This document shows positions 20,243 through 32,300 of a stretch of 64,000 nucleotides of DNA, one piece after another. The stretch covers positions 12,441,683-12,505,682 of the forward strand of contig JAPTYO010000015.1 in assembly GCA_036873135.1 (NCBI GenBank). Reading direction: 5' to 3'. The notes beneath the pieces were generated by a model, which saw only the letters and a list, made by a program, of their open reading frames with translations, was not told where the DNA came from and searched no databases. The stretch comes from Clarkia xantiana subsp. parviflora (Eukaryota; Streptophyta; Magnoliopsida; Myrtales; Onagraceae). Positions within the stretch are counted from its first letter, which is position 1. Every line of letters starts with the position of its first letter. The position numbers and the translations under genes are program-made.

Positions 20243-21628
20243 TCACCACCTATCTTCGAGCTATTGCAAACATGTACGTTGTAGCGATACTTTTCAGTAC
20301 TCTTATCAGTACATTGTTTGTTTTAATGTCACATTACGATAAGATCCGTGTCATTACCGATTTATAGTTCTCATGGTGTTGTGTCAACCGATTTTATGGG
20401 AACAAAGTTGTACATGTGTAAGTCAACATCGCATCGTCCTTGAAGAAGATCGGAAGTTGAACAGTCGACACCATGTTTCAAACCATGTCCCTAAAGTGTA
20501 TAATTCTTAATAATGCTTTTGCCAATCTTATCGTTAGAGGCGTATAGTGGGAAACGTCGTTTGACTGATGTTCCTTTTCATTGCATACTCATTTCCAAAT
20601 GTTTTGTCTGCCTTTGAATTGTGCATTCAGATTTCACGTTATGCAATATTTGATTTCGTTCGAGATCGTGGTAGATTTTAAAGAGTCCTTCGATTTTCGA
20701 GAAATCAATGAGTAAAACCTAAAATAGGTCTTAAATGCAAATGAAAATTTATAAAAAGAATTCTGTCAAAAATACACTTTATATTGAATTTGTACTTTGA
20801 ATCGATGTGTCACATCTTTCGAGGAACCTAGCGCGTTGCGGGCGTGACTCACCAGTTGTTACCCATGGTGAAATCGTTTCGTTTACAAAATTCAATTTAA
20901 TTTGTTTCGCACATGTTAATCATTGTGATTTTAAATATTTCAAGGAGTAATAACAAATAAGTAATAATTTAAATCAGTTTGTTTTCTAACTATGCAACCG
21001 ACTAGTTAATGATGATTATGATAAAGTATGTTCATTAATTTGTTCTGTTTGATCAGTCGACTTGGTCGAAGTTTAGGTTCTAACCCGCAGGTTTGGATTT
21101 TCGTTTCGGATCGTTCCCTTTGAGAATGTCGATTGATTGATAAGTAAATTGTACTTCTAGTCGAATAACAATTACTTTATTCAATAATTCCGAATCTCAG
21201 ATAACAAAAATTTAAACATTCAAACGAACTAGGATATCATCAACAGCAACAATAATAAGTTCTCAGATCATAATGTAGTTATAAAGAGGCGGGAGAAGAA
21301 TAGACAAGTATACCAAGCCATGTTGAGCATCACACCTGAAAGGAAATTCACAAGTGAATCTTATCATATGTTTGCGTCAAATAAAACGTTTTACTGTTTT
21401 ATATGTCTAACAAGGCGTACCTCAGACGCGCTTCCATCGACAGTGGTTGACCCACTGGATTATCGTTTGGATCTATTGTTGCTGGAGTTACCCAAGCATT
21501 TGCAAAGACATTCATTTATGTCTTGCGATTCATCAGATTTATTGGAGAGATTTCCTTCTTCATGTTCAGGCTCGAATAGGTCAATCGACGTCTTGATCTA
21601 TTTGATCAGACACGTTAACCCACTGTCA
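20243..21628. other. Cop4 spacer replacing protease/integrase
   Basis: No protein is recognised. Homologous non-coding sequence occurs in Cop1 (about 32300-33577) and Cop2 (about 40989-42340). Landmarks include AACCCGCAGGTTTGGATTTTC (about 21082) and ATTACTTTAT...AATAATTC (about 21170). Confidence 0.55.
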
Positions 21629-22210
21629 CTAGCAGACCATGAAAGAGGAAACATCCTCATAACTTCGAATCCTTTGCCATGTGTCTATCTCATCAGCGGG
21701 ATCATGAACGGTTATAATACCGCCATCATTGCATAGAACGTCATGATAGTCAACCATCAGTTCTCTTGCTTCAGTTGCCTTCCCTCCGCCGTAGCGAAGA
21801 TGTAAGGCACACCAAAGATGCAATGCGCTGTTTTCCAAGAATCCTTCCTCTGATTCTACCATCAAATTTGAGTAAATTAATTCTCGCGCGGTACGATCCT
21901 TCTTCAACCTTTTCTTGTTGTTGTAGATGTTCGGACTACCATATTCATCTGTTTCTATAATTTTTTCTTTAGTATTTACTCTTTCGTCAACATCCGCAGC
22001 AATGAGGAGATCCATAACATAATGCTTCCATTCATCATAATTCATACCGTCTAGATTGCGAGATTTATAGAAGCGTACCGATCCAGCCATGAAAACTAAC
22101 ACACATCGATAATCATGCATAAGAGGGGAGACAATATCATTTTGAAAAATGAATTGCGTACATCGGATATCTATGAGATAGAAGGTGACAAATAATGATT
22201 CCTCAGACAT
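21629..22210 (-). CDS. Cop4 gag-like ORF (193 aa)
   Basis: An uninterrupted 193-codon frame starts MSEESLFV. The first ~40 residues match the start of the equivalent ORF in Cop1, Cop2 and Cop3. A later part (NLDGMNYDEWKHYVMDLLIAAD) resembles the N-terminal region of copia gag proteins. The segment LHLWCALHLRYGGGKATEAREL has counterparts in decayed copies at about 32160-32230 and 42470-42540. It is much shorter than a usual copia gag and has no zinc knuckle. The ORF in this old element is open, whereas its relatives in Cop1 and Cop2 are full of stops. The gag role is an inference. Confidence 0.45.
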   Translation of the reverse strand: MSEESLFVTFYLIDIRCTQFIFQNDIVSPLMHDYRCVLVFMAGSVRFYKSRNLDGMNYDEWKHYVMDLLIAADVDERVNTKEKIIETDEYGSPNIYNNKKRLKKDRTARELIYSNLMVESEEGFLENSALHLWCALHLRYGGGKATEARELMVDYHDVLCNDGGIITVHDPADEIDTWQRIRSYEDVSSFMVC

Positions 22211-22858
22211 CTAACCCAACCAGCCGCCAGTAAACCGAGAGAAGGGGGTCGTGAAAGAGTTCACATTACCGTTGTCTTCTTTATAATAGATCGGTCTTTT
22301 AAAATTTTTTAATCGGTTTTTACCGAAACGGGAGGATTTTAAAGCAGCCGATCTGGCTTTCCCAAGGCCCTTTTTGAAAACGTTTTCGAGGATTTCAAGT
22401 TTGCACATACAATTCTACTACACAAATAAATCATCATGCGCAGGTTACATCCACGAAACAAACCACTCATCATGCATACGCGTCATGCGTCTAATATTCT
22501 GAGGAACTCATGCTTGCATATATAATTCTACTGTTCAAGTAAATTATCACATGCTAATACATCCTCAACATTCATGCACATGCATCATGCGTGATCACAC
22601 CATAACAATCATGCATATTTGGCGGCTGATTTTCGGTTTTAAAACATTTGGAGCTGACTTGCAATTCATGCTATCAATCAAACATGCGTACTTCTAGACA
22701 TGAATCCGAAGCATTTGCAACCATCATAACATGTATATCCTAGTGCGCAACTCATTAATTGAAAAGCAGGGCTCAGCCCACAAAATGTATTATTTAGCTA
22801 GCTTGACATAGTCAAGACGATAGTTCTAATCAAACAATAATATCAATTAAATAGCAAT
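22211..22858 (-). other. Cop4 leader, inner part
   Basis: Non-coding sequence aligns with the leaders of Cop1 (about 31100-31760), Cop2 and Cop3. Shared words include GTGAACTCTTTCACGA, GGGCCTTGGGAAAGCC and TTGACTATGTCAAGCTAGCT (minus strand). Homology stops at about 22858, where LINE sequence begins. Confidence 0.6.
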
Positions 22859-25800
22859 TACTACTCCATGGGACGGGGCATGCCAATCAGTTGCAACTGT
22901 GTTATTCTGTGCACCTGTAGAGCGACTTGGCAATTGATTCATCTCAGCGGTCCATATTTCTGCAGCATAGGAGTGAATTCGTTCCATTAATCGATTTGGA
23001 TTAGGACGATCATTCTGGTACGTGGCCCGACAACGCTCCTTCCAGATTTCCCATGCTCTAATTTCCACTTTGAGGCGGCGGAACGCAGCAGCCTCACCCT
23101 CCCGAGATGCCTTTAAAATAACATCTTCTAACCAGTCATTCCAATTTGGTGCGTCTCCTCGATCCAATCGCAAGCCGAGACATCCAAACCATACCGAAAT
23201 AGTCCATATGCAATTTAACAAGACATGATCAATTGTTTCGGTGCAATTGAAAAATGGACACTTAGCTTCTACCTCGACTCCCCTCCGGTTAAGTTCGTCG
23301 AAAGTCGGCAAGGCACGTGCACAAGTCCTCAATAGGAAATGTTTGACCTTAGGCGGAGTTCGTCCTCTCCAAATTCCCTTCCATACCTCGGTTGAGACGA
23401 TCCTAGAAGACGAAGGACCCAAAGAGATAGTCGGTTGTTCAATTTCGCGGAGACGATGGTAGACCATTTTCGGAATAGCCACCCCCGTCTTGGACGTTGG
23501 CCACACGAGTTTATCATGTACTTCAGACCCCCTCCTAATGTGGATGCTCCTAATGGCGTTTGCGTCCTCCTCCGTAAGTATTGGAGCGAGCTGTTCCAAA
23601 TTCCAAGACCGCTCGGGCGGGCGTATCAAATCAGATACCAGCAGAGACAGGTTGATGCCCTCTCGATTAGGATCAAGTCGATACCCGGGCAGATTGGGTA
23701 ACCACGCATCTTCAAAAAAACAGACCGATTTACCATTTCCGATTTGCCAAATACCCTCTTGGGCAAGAATGTCACGACCCACGAGAATACTTGACCATGC
23801 CCAAGACGGTCGTCCTCCCTTTATGGCCTCCATAAAATTGGACCGAGGAAAATATATTCCCTTCAAGACTTTAACCCAGTGTGCATCGGGCTCATTTTGA
23901 ATTCGCCAAGCCGTTTTTGTGAGCATGGCACGATTGAACGTTTTCATACACCGGAAGCCCAATCCCCCTACATCTTTTGCGATGGTCATACGCTCCCACC
24001 TCTTCCAATGTAATTTATTTTCATCTCCTTTTTGTCCCCACCAAAATCGAGCCATAAGACTATTAATATCATTGCACCATGCATTCGGGAACAAGAATAG
24101 AGACATCGCATATGTTGGAATGGCCGTGATTACCGCCTTAAGGAGCACCTCTTTCCCTGCATTGTTAAGGAATAAATTCTTCCATCCATGTATCTTATTA
24201 GCCACTCGATCCTTAAGAAACCCTAAGACTTCCCTTTTCGATCTACCCCATACCGTCGGAAGGCCTAAATACTTCCCCGATCTCTCCACCGCTCGTATAC
24301 CCAAGACATCCACCACAACAGCCTTTGTCTCCTCATCAACGTTGGACCCAAAAAATATCTCCGACTTAGCAAGATTGATGCTTTGTCCCGACGCCTTACA
24401 ATATGCATTCAGAACACTCTTTAAAGACCTCGCATTTCGCTCATTGGCCTTAATGAAGAATAAAGAGTCGTCCGCAAAGAATAAATGGTGGAGTTGTGGG
24501 CATGCTCGGCGAATACTCACTCCTGTTAAGAGGCGTCGGTCTGCCGCATCCATGATCTGTCTAGATAGCACGTCAGCCACCAATATAGATAAATAAGGGG
24601 AAAGAGGGTCCCCCTGGCGAATACCTCGTGTTGGTTGAAAACGGTTCGTTTTCTTACCGTTAACACCCACACTATATTGTACTTTCGTGACGCATTGTTT
24701 CACCAAGTGGACCCATCTATTTTCAAAGTCATACTTCTGAAGTACCTTAAAAAGGAACTCCCATTCCACTCGATCATAAGTCTTGTTCATGTCAATCTTT
24801 ACCGCCCCTTCCTTCCTTACTCTTCCATCCTTCATCCTCAAATGGTGGAACGCCTCATGAGCAATAATGATGTTATCATGTATTAACCTGCCAGATATGA
24901 ACGCACTTTGGAAAGGAGATATCACATTAGGAAGTAATGATTTCAGCCGGTTTACAATAATTTTTGAAATAATTTTGTAGCTGAAATTGCATAAGCTAAT
25001 TGGTCGAAACTGGGAAGTATTCTCTAGGTTCGGCACTTTTGGAACTAGAACAATGTTAGTGAAACAAAGGGATGAATTTATATTACCCGTTTCAAAGAAA
25101 GACCGGACCTCCTGGATTACATCACGTCCAATCACGTCCCAAAACTTCTGATAGAACAACCCAGGAAAGCCGTCTGGACCGGGAGATTTCGAGCCACCAA
25201 GTTGAAACACCGCGTCTCTAACCTCCTCATCTCTCACCCGCCGCAACAAATTCATATTCATCTCGGTTGTTATAACATTAGGGACGCAACGAAGCACCTG
25301 GTCCCAACCCTCGGTTTCTTCTGAAGTGAATAAATGCTCATAATATCCACGACATTCCTCCATAATATCACCTTCACTCTCCACCCAGCTGCCATCAGAT
25401 CTTTGGAGCCTCAAGATTTTATTTCTCCGACGTCGGGAAATTGTGGTTTGATGAAAAAAACTCGTATTGCGATGTCCCTCTTTCAACCATTGAACTCTCG
25501 ACCTTTGCCTCCAATAAACTTCCTCTCTTTGCCAAAAGTCAGCTAGTTCAGCTTTGTTTCGGGTCTCCTCCTCTTTATCATAATCCTCGTTAGGCAAACC
25601 TTGTATGAAGGCGATTCGTTCTTGCAGCTCGGTAATTCTTCTCTTGTTATTGTGAAAGGTGTCTTTACTCCATCTTTGGAGCGCAGCTCTACATCTTGAG
25701 AGGCGGGAGGCCAAATTATCATGCTCATGAGATGTCACTCCCCTGCTCCATGCTTCTTTGATTGTCTCCTCACAGCTATTCTCCATCAACCACATAGCCT

Positions 25801-26532
25801 CGAACTTGAACGTTCTTTTACTTCTCATATCCCGGAAGTCAAGATGAAGTAACAAAGGACAATGATCCGAACCTGTTGTCGGCTTATGAAATATGGTGGT
25901 GTTTGGGAAAGTCTCGAGCCAATCCCCATTTACTAGCCCCCGATCAATTCGTTCTCGAACTCTATCTTCCCCCGTACTATTATTACACCATGTGAATCGT
26001 TGTCCTTTAAAACCCGCATCTACTAGTCCAGTATCCATCAACATAGCATTGAAGGCCTCCATATATCTAGGGTTCTTCAAATTGCCTCCATCCTTCTCAA
26101 AATTGAAGCAAATGTCATTGAAATCACCTATACAAAGCCAAGGACCCCGCCTCATAGCTGAAATATCTCGAAGAAAATCCCACGTTTTTGTTCATTCCTC
26201 CCACTTCGAATGAGCATGGATCCATGTAATATATATCGTCCCCCGGTGTTAGCATGATGAATTTTGGAATCGATTACATTGGAACTCTTGAAAAGTACTC
26301 GAAGATTCACATCTCTTTGCCACCATAATGCTAAACCCCCAGACAAGCATCGGGGATCAACGTAACACGACTCCATTTTTAGAGCCCTTCTCGCACTCTA
26401 ACAAAAATCCTTCTTATTCTTCGTCTCCATGAGAAACACCATCTCCGGTTGGTGCTTCTTTCCAAGATCGGTAAGAGTTGGAACTGTCAGTTCCGATCTC
26501 AATCCCTGACAGTTCCATGATATTAGACTCAT
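22847..26532 (-). pseudogene. LINE ORF2: endonuclease, reverse transcriptase, zf-RVT
   Basis: Starts at ATG 26532 (MSLISWNCQGL, the usual start of the apurinic-type endonuclease). A TAG at 26398-26400, a frameshift near 26235 and a TGA near 26190 damage the endonuclease. From 26155 an open frame of 1102 codons follows: the endonuclease end (IGDFNDI, TGSDHCPLLL), the RT palm with GIRQGDPLSPY and FADDSLFF (about residue 560, near 24470), and a zf-RVT segment (IWRGRTPPKVKHFLLR, CPFFNCTETIDHVLLNC). The final ~10 residues run into Cop4 sequence and the RNase H domain is missing. The protein would nick target DNA and prime cDNA synthesis on LINE RNA. Confidence 0.88.
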
Positions 26533-28264
26533 GGGGATCGTGTGGCTGTTTCGGGACAACCACCAGAACCCATTGAAAAATGAGACGAGACTCCTTCGCT
26601 GCCTCTCTTAGCTCCACGCCTAGATGCTCCTCCTCGTGCTTTCTTTTGAAACTTACGCCTTCCTCTCAATTTAGAATGGCTAAGTTGCATAGTATGCCCT
26701 TCCAGCACATTAACATCCTCAAACTTGAGTCTTTTCTGTTTGGCACCCATAACTTTTTCAGATTCAGACTCCCCTTCATCACCACGATCCTTCCTCTTAA
26801 ATGACAAACCACTCATTATCGGGCTCAAACCTGTTTGGACATTAGACGGCTCAGATCCTCTAGTCGGAGACTCTTCATCCGCGGGCGCCTCCACAATGTA
26901 TGGTTCATGTAGAGGCGAGTTCAAGAGCAAATCTCGACGAATGATAATAGGGGCCTGAATGGAGGCGGTTGATGGATTGGTTCTCTTGGGTAGGATAGTA
27001 GGTTTGTATTTAAGAGTTCTCCCCTTATAAATGGGTGATACCTCATCTGACTTCTTTACAAGTTGTTCATGAGGGATAAGATTTGGGATGGTTGTGGCTT
27101 GCATGGGAGAGACGTGTGGTAATGTAGATGGTTCAATAGGTATCAGATAGTGTGTGCTTGAGGGGGTTTGAGGTATAGTGGGCTGATCTGGGAGCATATG
27201 AACGATGAGAGGTGGTGGGGGATCATGGGAAGGCTGAGGTTGGGTAGGATTATGTAGGGAGTGTGGATATTTGGTAGATGATGAATGACCATGTAAAGTT
27301 TGAGTAGGTGAAAGGTGAGCACGGTCAGGGTTGAGGTGAGTACTGGTTTTGCTATATGTGGCTGGGGAATAAGAATCATAGGTGGTGATGGCTCTAGTAT
27401 AGGATTTTGACGACTCCAAATCCTTCCTCTCCTTCATGAGGTCACTCCACTTTCTAGTGGGCTGTCGTGTCTCATGTTCAAGCTTAGTCTTCCCGTTATA
27501 CCTCCATGTTTGATCTCTTTTCCGAGTTCGTTCCGCTTGGAGCCACTGATCGAATTTCGGAACGGAAGGATCGACTTCGGACATCACCAACTTTGATTTA
27601 CACACCCGCTCTATATGCCCTAACATTCCACATTGGTAACATACACCAGGGAGCCGTTCATAACAGACTCTAGCCCAACTCAACGTACCGTTCTTCCTCG
27701 GATACCAAAACCCCGCGATGAGGGGTAATTTGGCATCGATCTCTACCTTAATACGCAAATAGGAACAACTTCCAGCTCCATCACATGATTCATCCTCCTC
27801 AATCTGATTGCCAATAAAACCTCCGATAAATCTTGGCATTGGCTTTACTTAGTTTACCCAGTTCGAGTCCATGAACTTGAACCCAAAACTGAATAAAGCT
27901 GAAATCGATATCCTCCAAACAAGATTCACTGTTCCACTGTTTCAGAGATAAGCAATGTCCCTGAATTGCCCAAGAACAATCCATAACAGCAGCCAAATCA
28001 CATTCTTTAGCAAACAAAATCAATACAACATCACTTGTCAGGGCCTTCACCTTAACGTCTTCAAATTGTCCCCACGCACGTTGGAGTATGCTATGGATGG
28101 CTGTGGTGCAAATAGTTTTTATCACTTAAGACCTTCCCCACACAACGGAGCTCCTGATTAGTGTTCGAATGATCTCCCAGATTTAACACGGATTTTCCAA
28201 GGGTCGTTCTATCATCCGCTCGGGGGCGATCATGGCACGGCTGCTGCCTATGATGAGTATCCAT
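26529..28264 (-). pseudogene. LINE ORF1: DUF4283 / zf-CCHC_4 nucleic-acid-binding protein
   Basis: The likely start is ATG 28264 (MDTHHRQQPCHDRPRAD). One frameshift near 28100 leads into the DUF4283 part (ILQRAWGQFEDVKVKAL, WAIQGHCLSLKQW) and another near 27830 into the rest (MPRFIGGFIGNQIEEDES). A zinc knuckle CYQCGMLGHIERVC lies near 27610-27650, followed by a long basic, Ser/Pro/Thr-rich tail. The stop TGA (26529-26531) overlaps the ORF2 start as ATGA, a layout suited to re-initiation of translation. The protein probably binds the LINE RNA. Confidence 0.82.
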
Positions 28265-28660
28265 TCAGTCCGGCCTGCAAAGAAACCAATAATACAAATT
28301 AGGGTTTGGGGAAAACACAAGGCACTTGATTGTAAACCGGCAACTAAGACAAAACCCTAACACACAGTATATCACGAGGATCGCCTGGTGCTAAGGTGGC
28401 TAAGAATGTAATGGATATTCAAGTGTAGGAAGGGTTGTGAATATGATTAGTTCGGGAAGGCTCAGAGCTGATCTAGGGTTTGGCTTATAGAACTAAGGCT
28501 AAGTGAAATATCCAATCCGCAGATATGTACATAGCAATCAGATCAACACACGACAAATCACAATTGTCAAGAATAATTCCCCCAATTAGGAGGAGGATGC
28601 CGCTCATGAAGAGGCGAGGAACGTCCTTCACGACAGGAAGGAGACAACAGCCGGCTTAAG
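28265..28660 (-). other. LINE 5' region
   Basis: Non-coding; no domain seen. It is not similar to the copia leaders on its right, so I assign it to the LINE. The edge near 28660 is set by where Cop4 leader similarity begins. Confidence 0.45.
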
Positions 28661-29013
28661 CAGATAATAATGTCAAGATTCTATATTTAGAGATATATAA
28701 TTAATCAACAATATATATACACATCTATATTCGGCAACACTATATAATATTGTTGTCAATATTCAATATTAGGGATATTTAATCTATCAGCAATATATTT
28801 ATTTTCTCAATCTTTTAGGCAACTAAATATATCAATAATATCTACATCCTTAAAGTTGTGCTAGATTTATTGATAGTTTCTATTCACAATTATCTTATGA
28901 ACCTAACCCTAATTTTGGCCTAATCCCTAGGCATTATAAAAATTTCGGCCGAAACTTTTAAAAAAAAAAAGTATAAAAAATTTCGGTCACTTTAGGGTTA
29001 CTTGTGGACTAAG
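28661..29013 (-). other. Cop4 leader, outer part
   Basis: AT-rich sequence aligns on the minus strand with the Cop1 leader at about 30110-30450 (for example AAAAGATTGAGAAAATA, TATAGAATCTTGA). About 650 bases of leader expected between this piece and 22858 are missing. Cop2 inserted at 29014; the 5 bases before it are CTAAG. Confidence 0.55.
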
Positions 29014-29204
29014 TGTTGGATTACGGGGCAGATTACTACGGAAACGTAAACAATGTACATGCTTGTAATCTGAATTACGCGGCGGAAGATGTGCACATAC
29101 CTTAAACCCTTTTCGTAGTCCCCAAGGATCCTGCTAAGGGAGTTCACGACCCACCGGACGGAACCCGTAGAAGTTCTTGTTAAGGAAGTCCTACGTGGTA
29201 TAGT
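29014..29204 (-). repeat. Cop2 3' LTR, first fragment (R/U5 end)
   Basis: Starts TGTTGGATTACGG and matches 44769 to about 44958 base for base with few changes. It ends in ATAGT (29200-29204), which is repeated at 37391-37395 on the other side of Cop1. Confidence 0.88.
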
Positions 29205-29788
29205 TTTCAGCATATGGCGACTGGGCGCCGTAATTGGTAGTCCATTAATATGTATATGTAACCTAAGAAATTGGGTTAATGTCACATTAGGGAAATTGGG
29301 CTTTACCCAAATCCCAATTGACATGAGAGGTCCAAAATTGGGCATCCCTAACACATATAGGTCGGCCGAAATTTGCAAGGGGAAAGTGGACTTTTGTCCA
29401 CTTTGCTCCTCCTAAAAATAAGGGGTGTTAGGGTTTTATTTGGGTAATTCAAAATTCTTACTAAGTGGTGATTTGAGAGAAAAATTCTTCCCCCCTTGAG
29501 AGCATACTTCGGCCGAACCTATTCCACCACCAAGGGTGTGCCAATTTTCTTCGAGCAAAACACTCCGGAGATACGTCCCTGCTAAGAATCTATCAGAGCT
29601 AATGCCACTTAGGGCTTCTCTAACAAGAACCCCTACGGGTTCCGTCCAGTGGATCGTGAACTCCCTCAGCAAGATCCTTGGGACTATGGAAAAGTTTAAG
29701 GTATGTGGACATCTTTCGCTGCGTAATTATGATTACTAGCATGTACCTTGTTTTATGTTTCCGTAGTAATTAACCATGTAATCCAACA
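29205..29788 (+). repeat. Cop1 5' LTR
   Basis: Aligns with 36791-37390 from CAGCATATGG to AATCCAACA. The first bases are TTTCAG instead of TGTTAG, so the terminal TG is mutated; the CA end is kept and the primer site follows at once. TATA-like text is near 29400-29430 (AAAAATAAGGGGTG, equivalent to TATAAATAAGG in the 3' copy). Confidence 0.87.
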
Positions 29789-29789
29789 G

Positions 29790-29801
29790 TGGTATCAGAG
29801 C
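29790..29801 (+). other. Cop1 primer-binding site
   Basis: TGGTATCAGAGC, the standard complement of the initiator-methionine tRNA 3' end, one base after the LTR. Confidence 0.93.
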
Positions 29802-31760
29802 ATGTGCTAAAAGTTCTTGATTTTGATAAATTGGTGTTCTTGATTCATACATGTTGGCCGAAATTTTTAAATTTAAATTTTAAAATATCGGAATTTTACA
29901 ATTGTTAGAGCCGAAATTTTCATGTTGTTCGTAGTAAAATTTGATGTTCATGATCTTCTAGAAAAAGATGAATTTTATCAAAATCAAACATAAGATTGTA
30001 GATCTTATTAATATTTGATCTTGAAATTTGACCACTTGTTTCCAATTTAGTGTTTCGGCCGAACCCTCGGAGAATTTAAATTTTTTAATTTCTTAGGGTC
30101 CAAGTAATGATATTTCGGCCGAAGCTGTTAAGTTTATTGTTTACCATATTTTAATTTTTATTAAAGGTAACAATATATCTATAATTGGAAATATATTGAT
30201 AAGTTCACATTAAATATATGGAAATTTATATCACTATAAATATATCTAGCTAAAAGATAGGGTTAAAGATATTATTGACAGATTCAGTTATCTAAAAGAT
30301 TGAGAAAATATATTGTCAATATATTTGTTTCCCTATTAACGATATTGACAATAATTATATATATATATATATAATTAATAGGTCCGAAATTTATATATAT
30401 ATATTGTTAATTGATTTACATCTTTTATAGATAGAATCTTGATAATAAATTTATATATATAAAGATTGTTCCGATTTTTTATATATATATATATATATAT
30501 GCAATATTAGAAATTATTTTATATAGTTGATAATTCTTGGAGGCTAAGTTAAGTTTTTAGTGGACTTTAAAACTCTGTTTAGCCCACAAGATTCGGCCCA
30601 ACACTATGTGTTTATTGGGCCGGTCCAATTTGCTAAACCGGATAGGATAAAACCAAAGTGGATTTTCTTAATTGGTTCGACCTAGCCGGGTTGGGTCGAA
30701 CCGGGGTAACTAAGTGGACCTAACCGAACCGGTTTTGGTGTTGAACCGAGCCCTATTTTATTTAACCGGTTCGGACCGAACCAGATTTTATTTAAAAATC
30801 GGACCGGATCGGACCGAACCAAACCGGGTTTGCAAAACCGGACCGAACCGGATTTTTCTGAACCGGACCGAACCGGATTAATTCAAAATTAGATAACCCA
30901 AACCGGATTTTCAAATCGAATTCAAGTCAATTAATAAAATTGGATGGTCAAGTTTTAAAACCCAAATGTTTTTTTTTAACTTTAATTAGTTTACACAGTG
31001 CTCGTAGGTTAAGACCTTAATGCCTTGTTTCGATTATGAGGATGGATCTCTGAAATGCATGATTTGGGGACTGGATTAATTAGAGGGCTGAATTGTAATT
31101 GTTTACTTTTATCGCATATATTTATTAGAATTTTTGTCTTGACTATGTCAATCTAGCTGGATGTTGAGGGAGGAGCCCTGGTTAAATATATGGTTTGCGC
31201 GATAGGACAGACATGTTGTGATAGTTGTGATTGCCTAGGATTCATGTCTATAAACACGTATGAATAATTGTAAGCATGAATTGCAAGTCAGCCCCTAATA
31301 TTTTGAAATGTTTTAAAATCGAAAACCAGTCGCCAAATATGCATGTATGATGTGGAAGTTTCATGTATGACACGTATGCTTGAATGTTGAGGATGTAGCA
31401 CTATGTTATAATTTACTTAGAAAGTAGAATTATATAAATGCTAGCGTGAGTTCTTCAGAACATTAGACGCATGACGCGTATGCATGTTGTGTGGTTTGGA
31501 TGATGAATTTTGGCTTGCTATGATGATTTATTTGTGTAGTAGAATTGTATATGCATGCGTAAGTTCGTCAGAACAATTTTAAATACAAAAGGGCCTTGGG
31601 AAAGCCAAGATCGGGTATGCTTATTTCAAAGTTCCCGTTCCGGTAAATTTGGGAATAAACCCGTTTTTAAAGAGACTGGTTTATTGGATTGAAGACGACG
31701 GTAATGTGAACTCTTTCACGAACCCCCTTCGCTCGGTTTACTGGTGGTAGGTTGGTTTAG
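29802..31760 (+). other. Cop1 untranslated leader
   Basis: Non-coding. It has TATATA microsatellites (about 30358-30372, 30479-30500) and a striking stretch at about 30630-30910 built of AACCGG, ACCGAACC and GGACCGAA words. Cop2 (about 43720-43930) and Cop3 (about 50970-51200) have the same block inverted. The 3' part contains GTGAACTCTTTCACGA shared by all four relatives. Confidence 0.65.
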
Positions 31761-32300
31761 ATGGCTGAAGAATCATTATTCGTTGTATTCTATCTTAATA
31801 GATATCCGAAGTATGCAATTCTTTCTCAAAATGTTATTGTCTCCCTAATTATGCATGATTATCAATGTGTTCGTATTAATTTGGTTGAATGAGTGCGATT
31901 CGATACTCCTCGCAATTTTGATGGTATGTATTATGATGAATAAGAGGAGTATGTGTTGAACTCTCTACTACGATTTCGAAAAGTAGAGAGGGCAACTACT
32001 GATTAATATGATAGTCCGTATGATTTTGACAGTGAGAGATGTATGTGATAATTTGTTTCCCCAATAATGAGAGTAGGTTCTTTGATGATCTGAGCGCGTA
32101 TGTGATGATACATTAAACTCTGGGTAAAGGGTTGAAGAAGACGTCAATTGCAACCAGACAATGTTACAGCTTGGTATCCCTTTGCATCCGCCTCGGTGGA
32201 AGCAAGGATGCTAAAGCTAGAAATGTTGTGGCTGAATGTGATGGTCTTCTCTCTTTCCATGGATGCTGGTGTAAAAGCCGCTTGAGACCTTCGCGATGAA
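31761..32300 (+). pseudogene. Cop1 gag-like remnant
   Basis: Opens MAEESLFVVFYLNRYPKY, then stops and frame changes accumulate. A later piece (LCIRLGGSKDAKARN) matches the Cop4 and Cop2 ORFs. Confidence 0.5.

Larger units (their letters stand above)
20243..22858 (-). mobile_element. Cop4: old copia-type element, left portion
   Basis: The sequence is collinear with internal regions of Cop1 and Cop2: a gag-like ORF (21629-22210), a leader (22211-22858) and a conserved spacer (20400-21628, for example the GAATTGTGCATT...ATGCA...GAGATCGTGGTAG block near 20610). RT and the 3' LTR would lie beyond TatA, left of the window. It is bounded on the right by LINE sequence. Another piece of its leader is at about 28660-29013. 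Confidence 0.65.
22859..28660 (-). mobile_element. L1-type plant LINE, 3' truncated
   Basis: On the minus strand: a 5' region (28265 to about 28660), ORF1 (28264-26529) and ORF2 (26532-22847). ORF2 ends just where the RNase H domain of plant LINEs should begin (WHAPSHGVV). No poly(A) tail or target duplication was found. The flanks are two non-adjacent parts of the Cop4 leader. Confidence 0.82.

Noticed and set aside
22847..26155. 1102-codon RT ORF considered as a retron or group II intron enzyme
   Set aside because: FADD RT with an upstream endonuclease, a zf-RVT tail and an ORF1 with DUF4283 identify a plant LINE.
29014..29788. Head-to-head LTR-like sequence considered as a palindromic LTR dimer
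   Set aside because: It is explained by Cop1 inserting into the Cop2 LTR; the missing part of that LTR is at 37396-37804 with matching ATAGT duplications.
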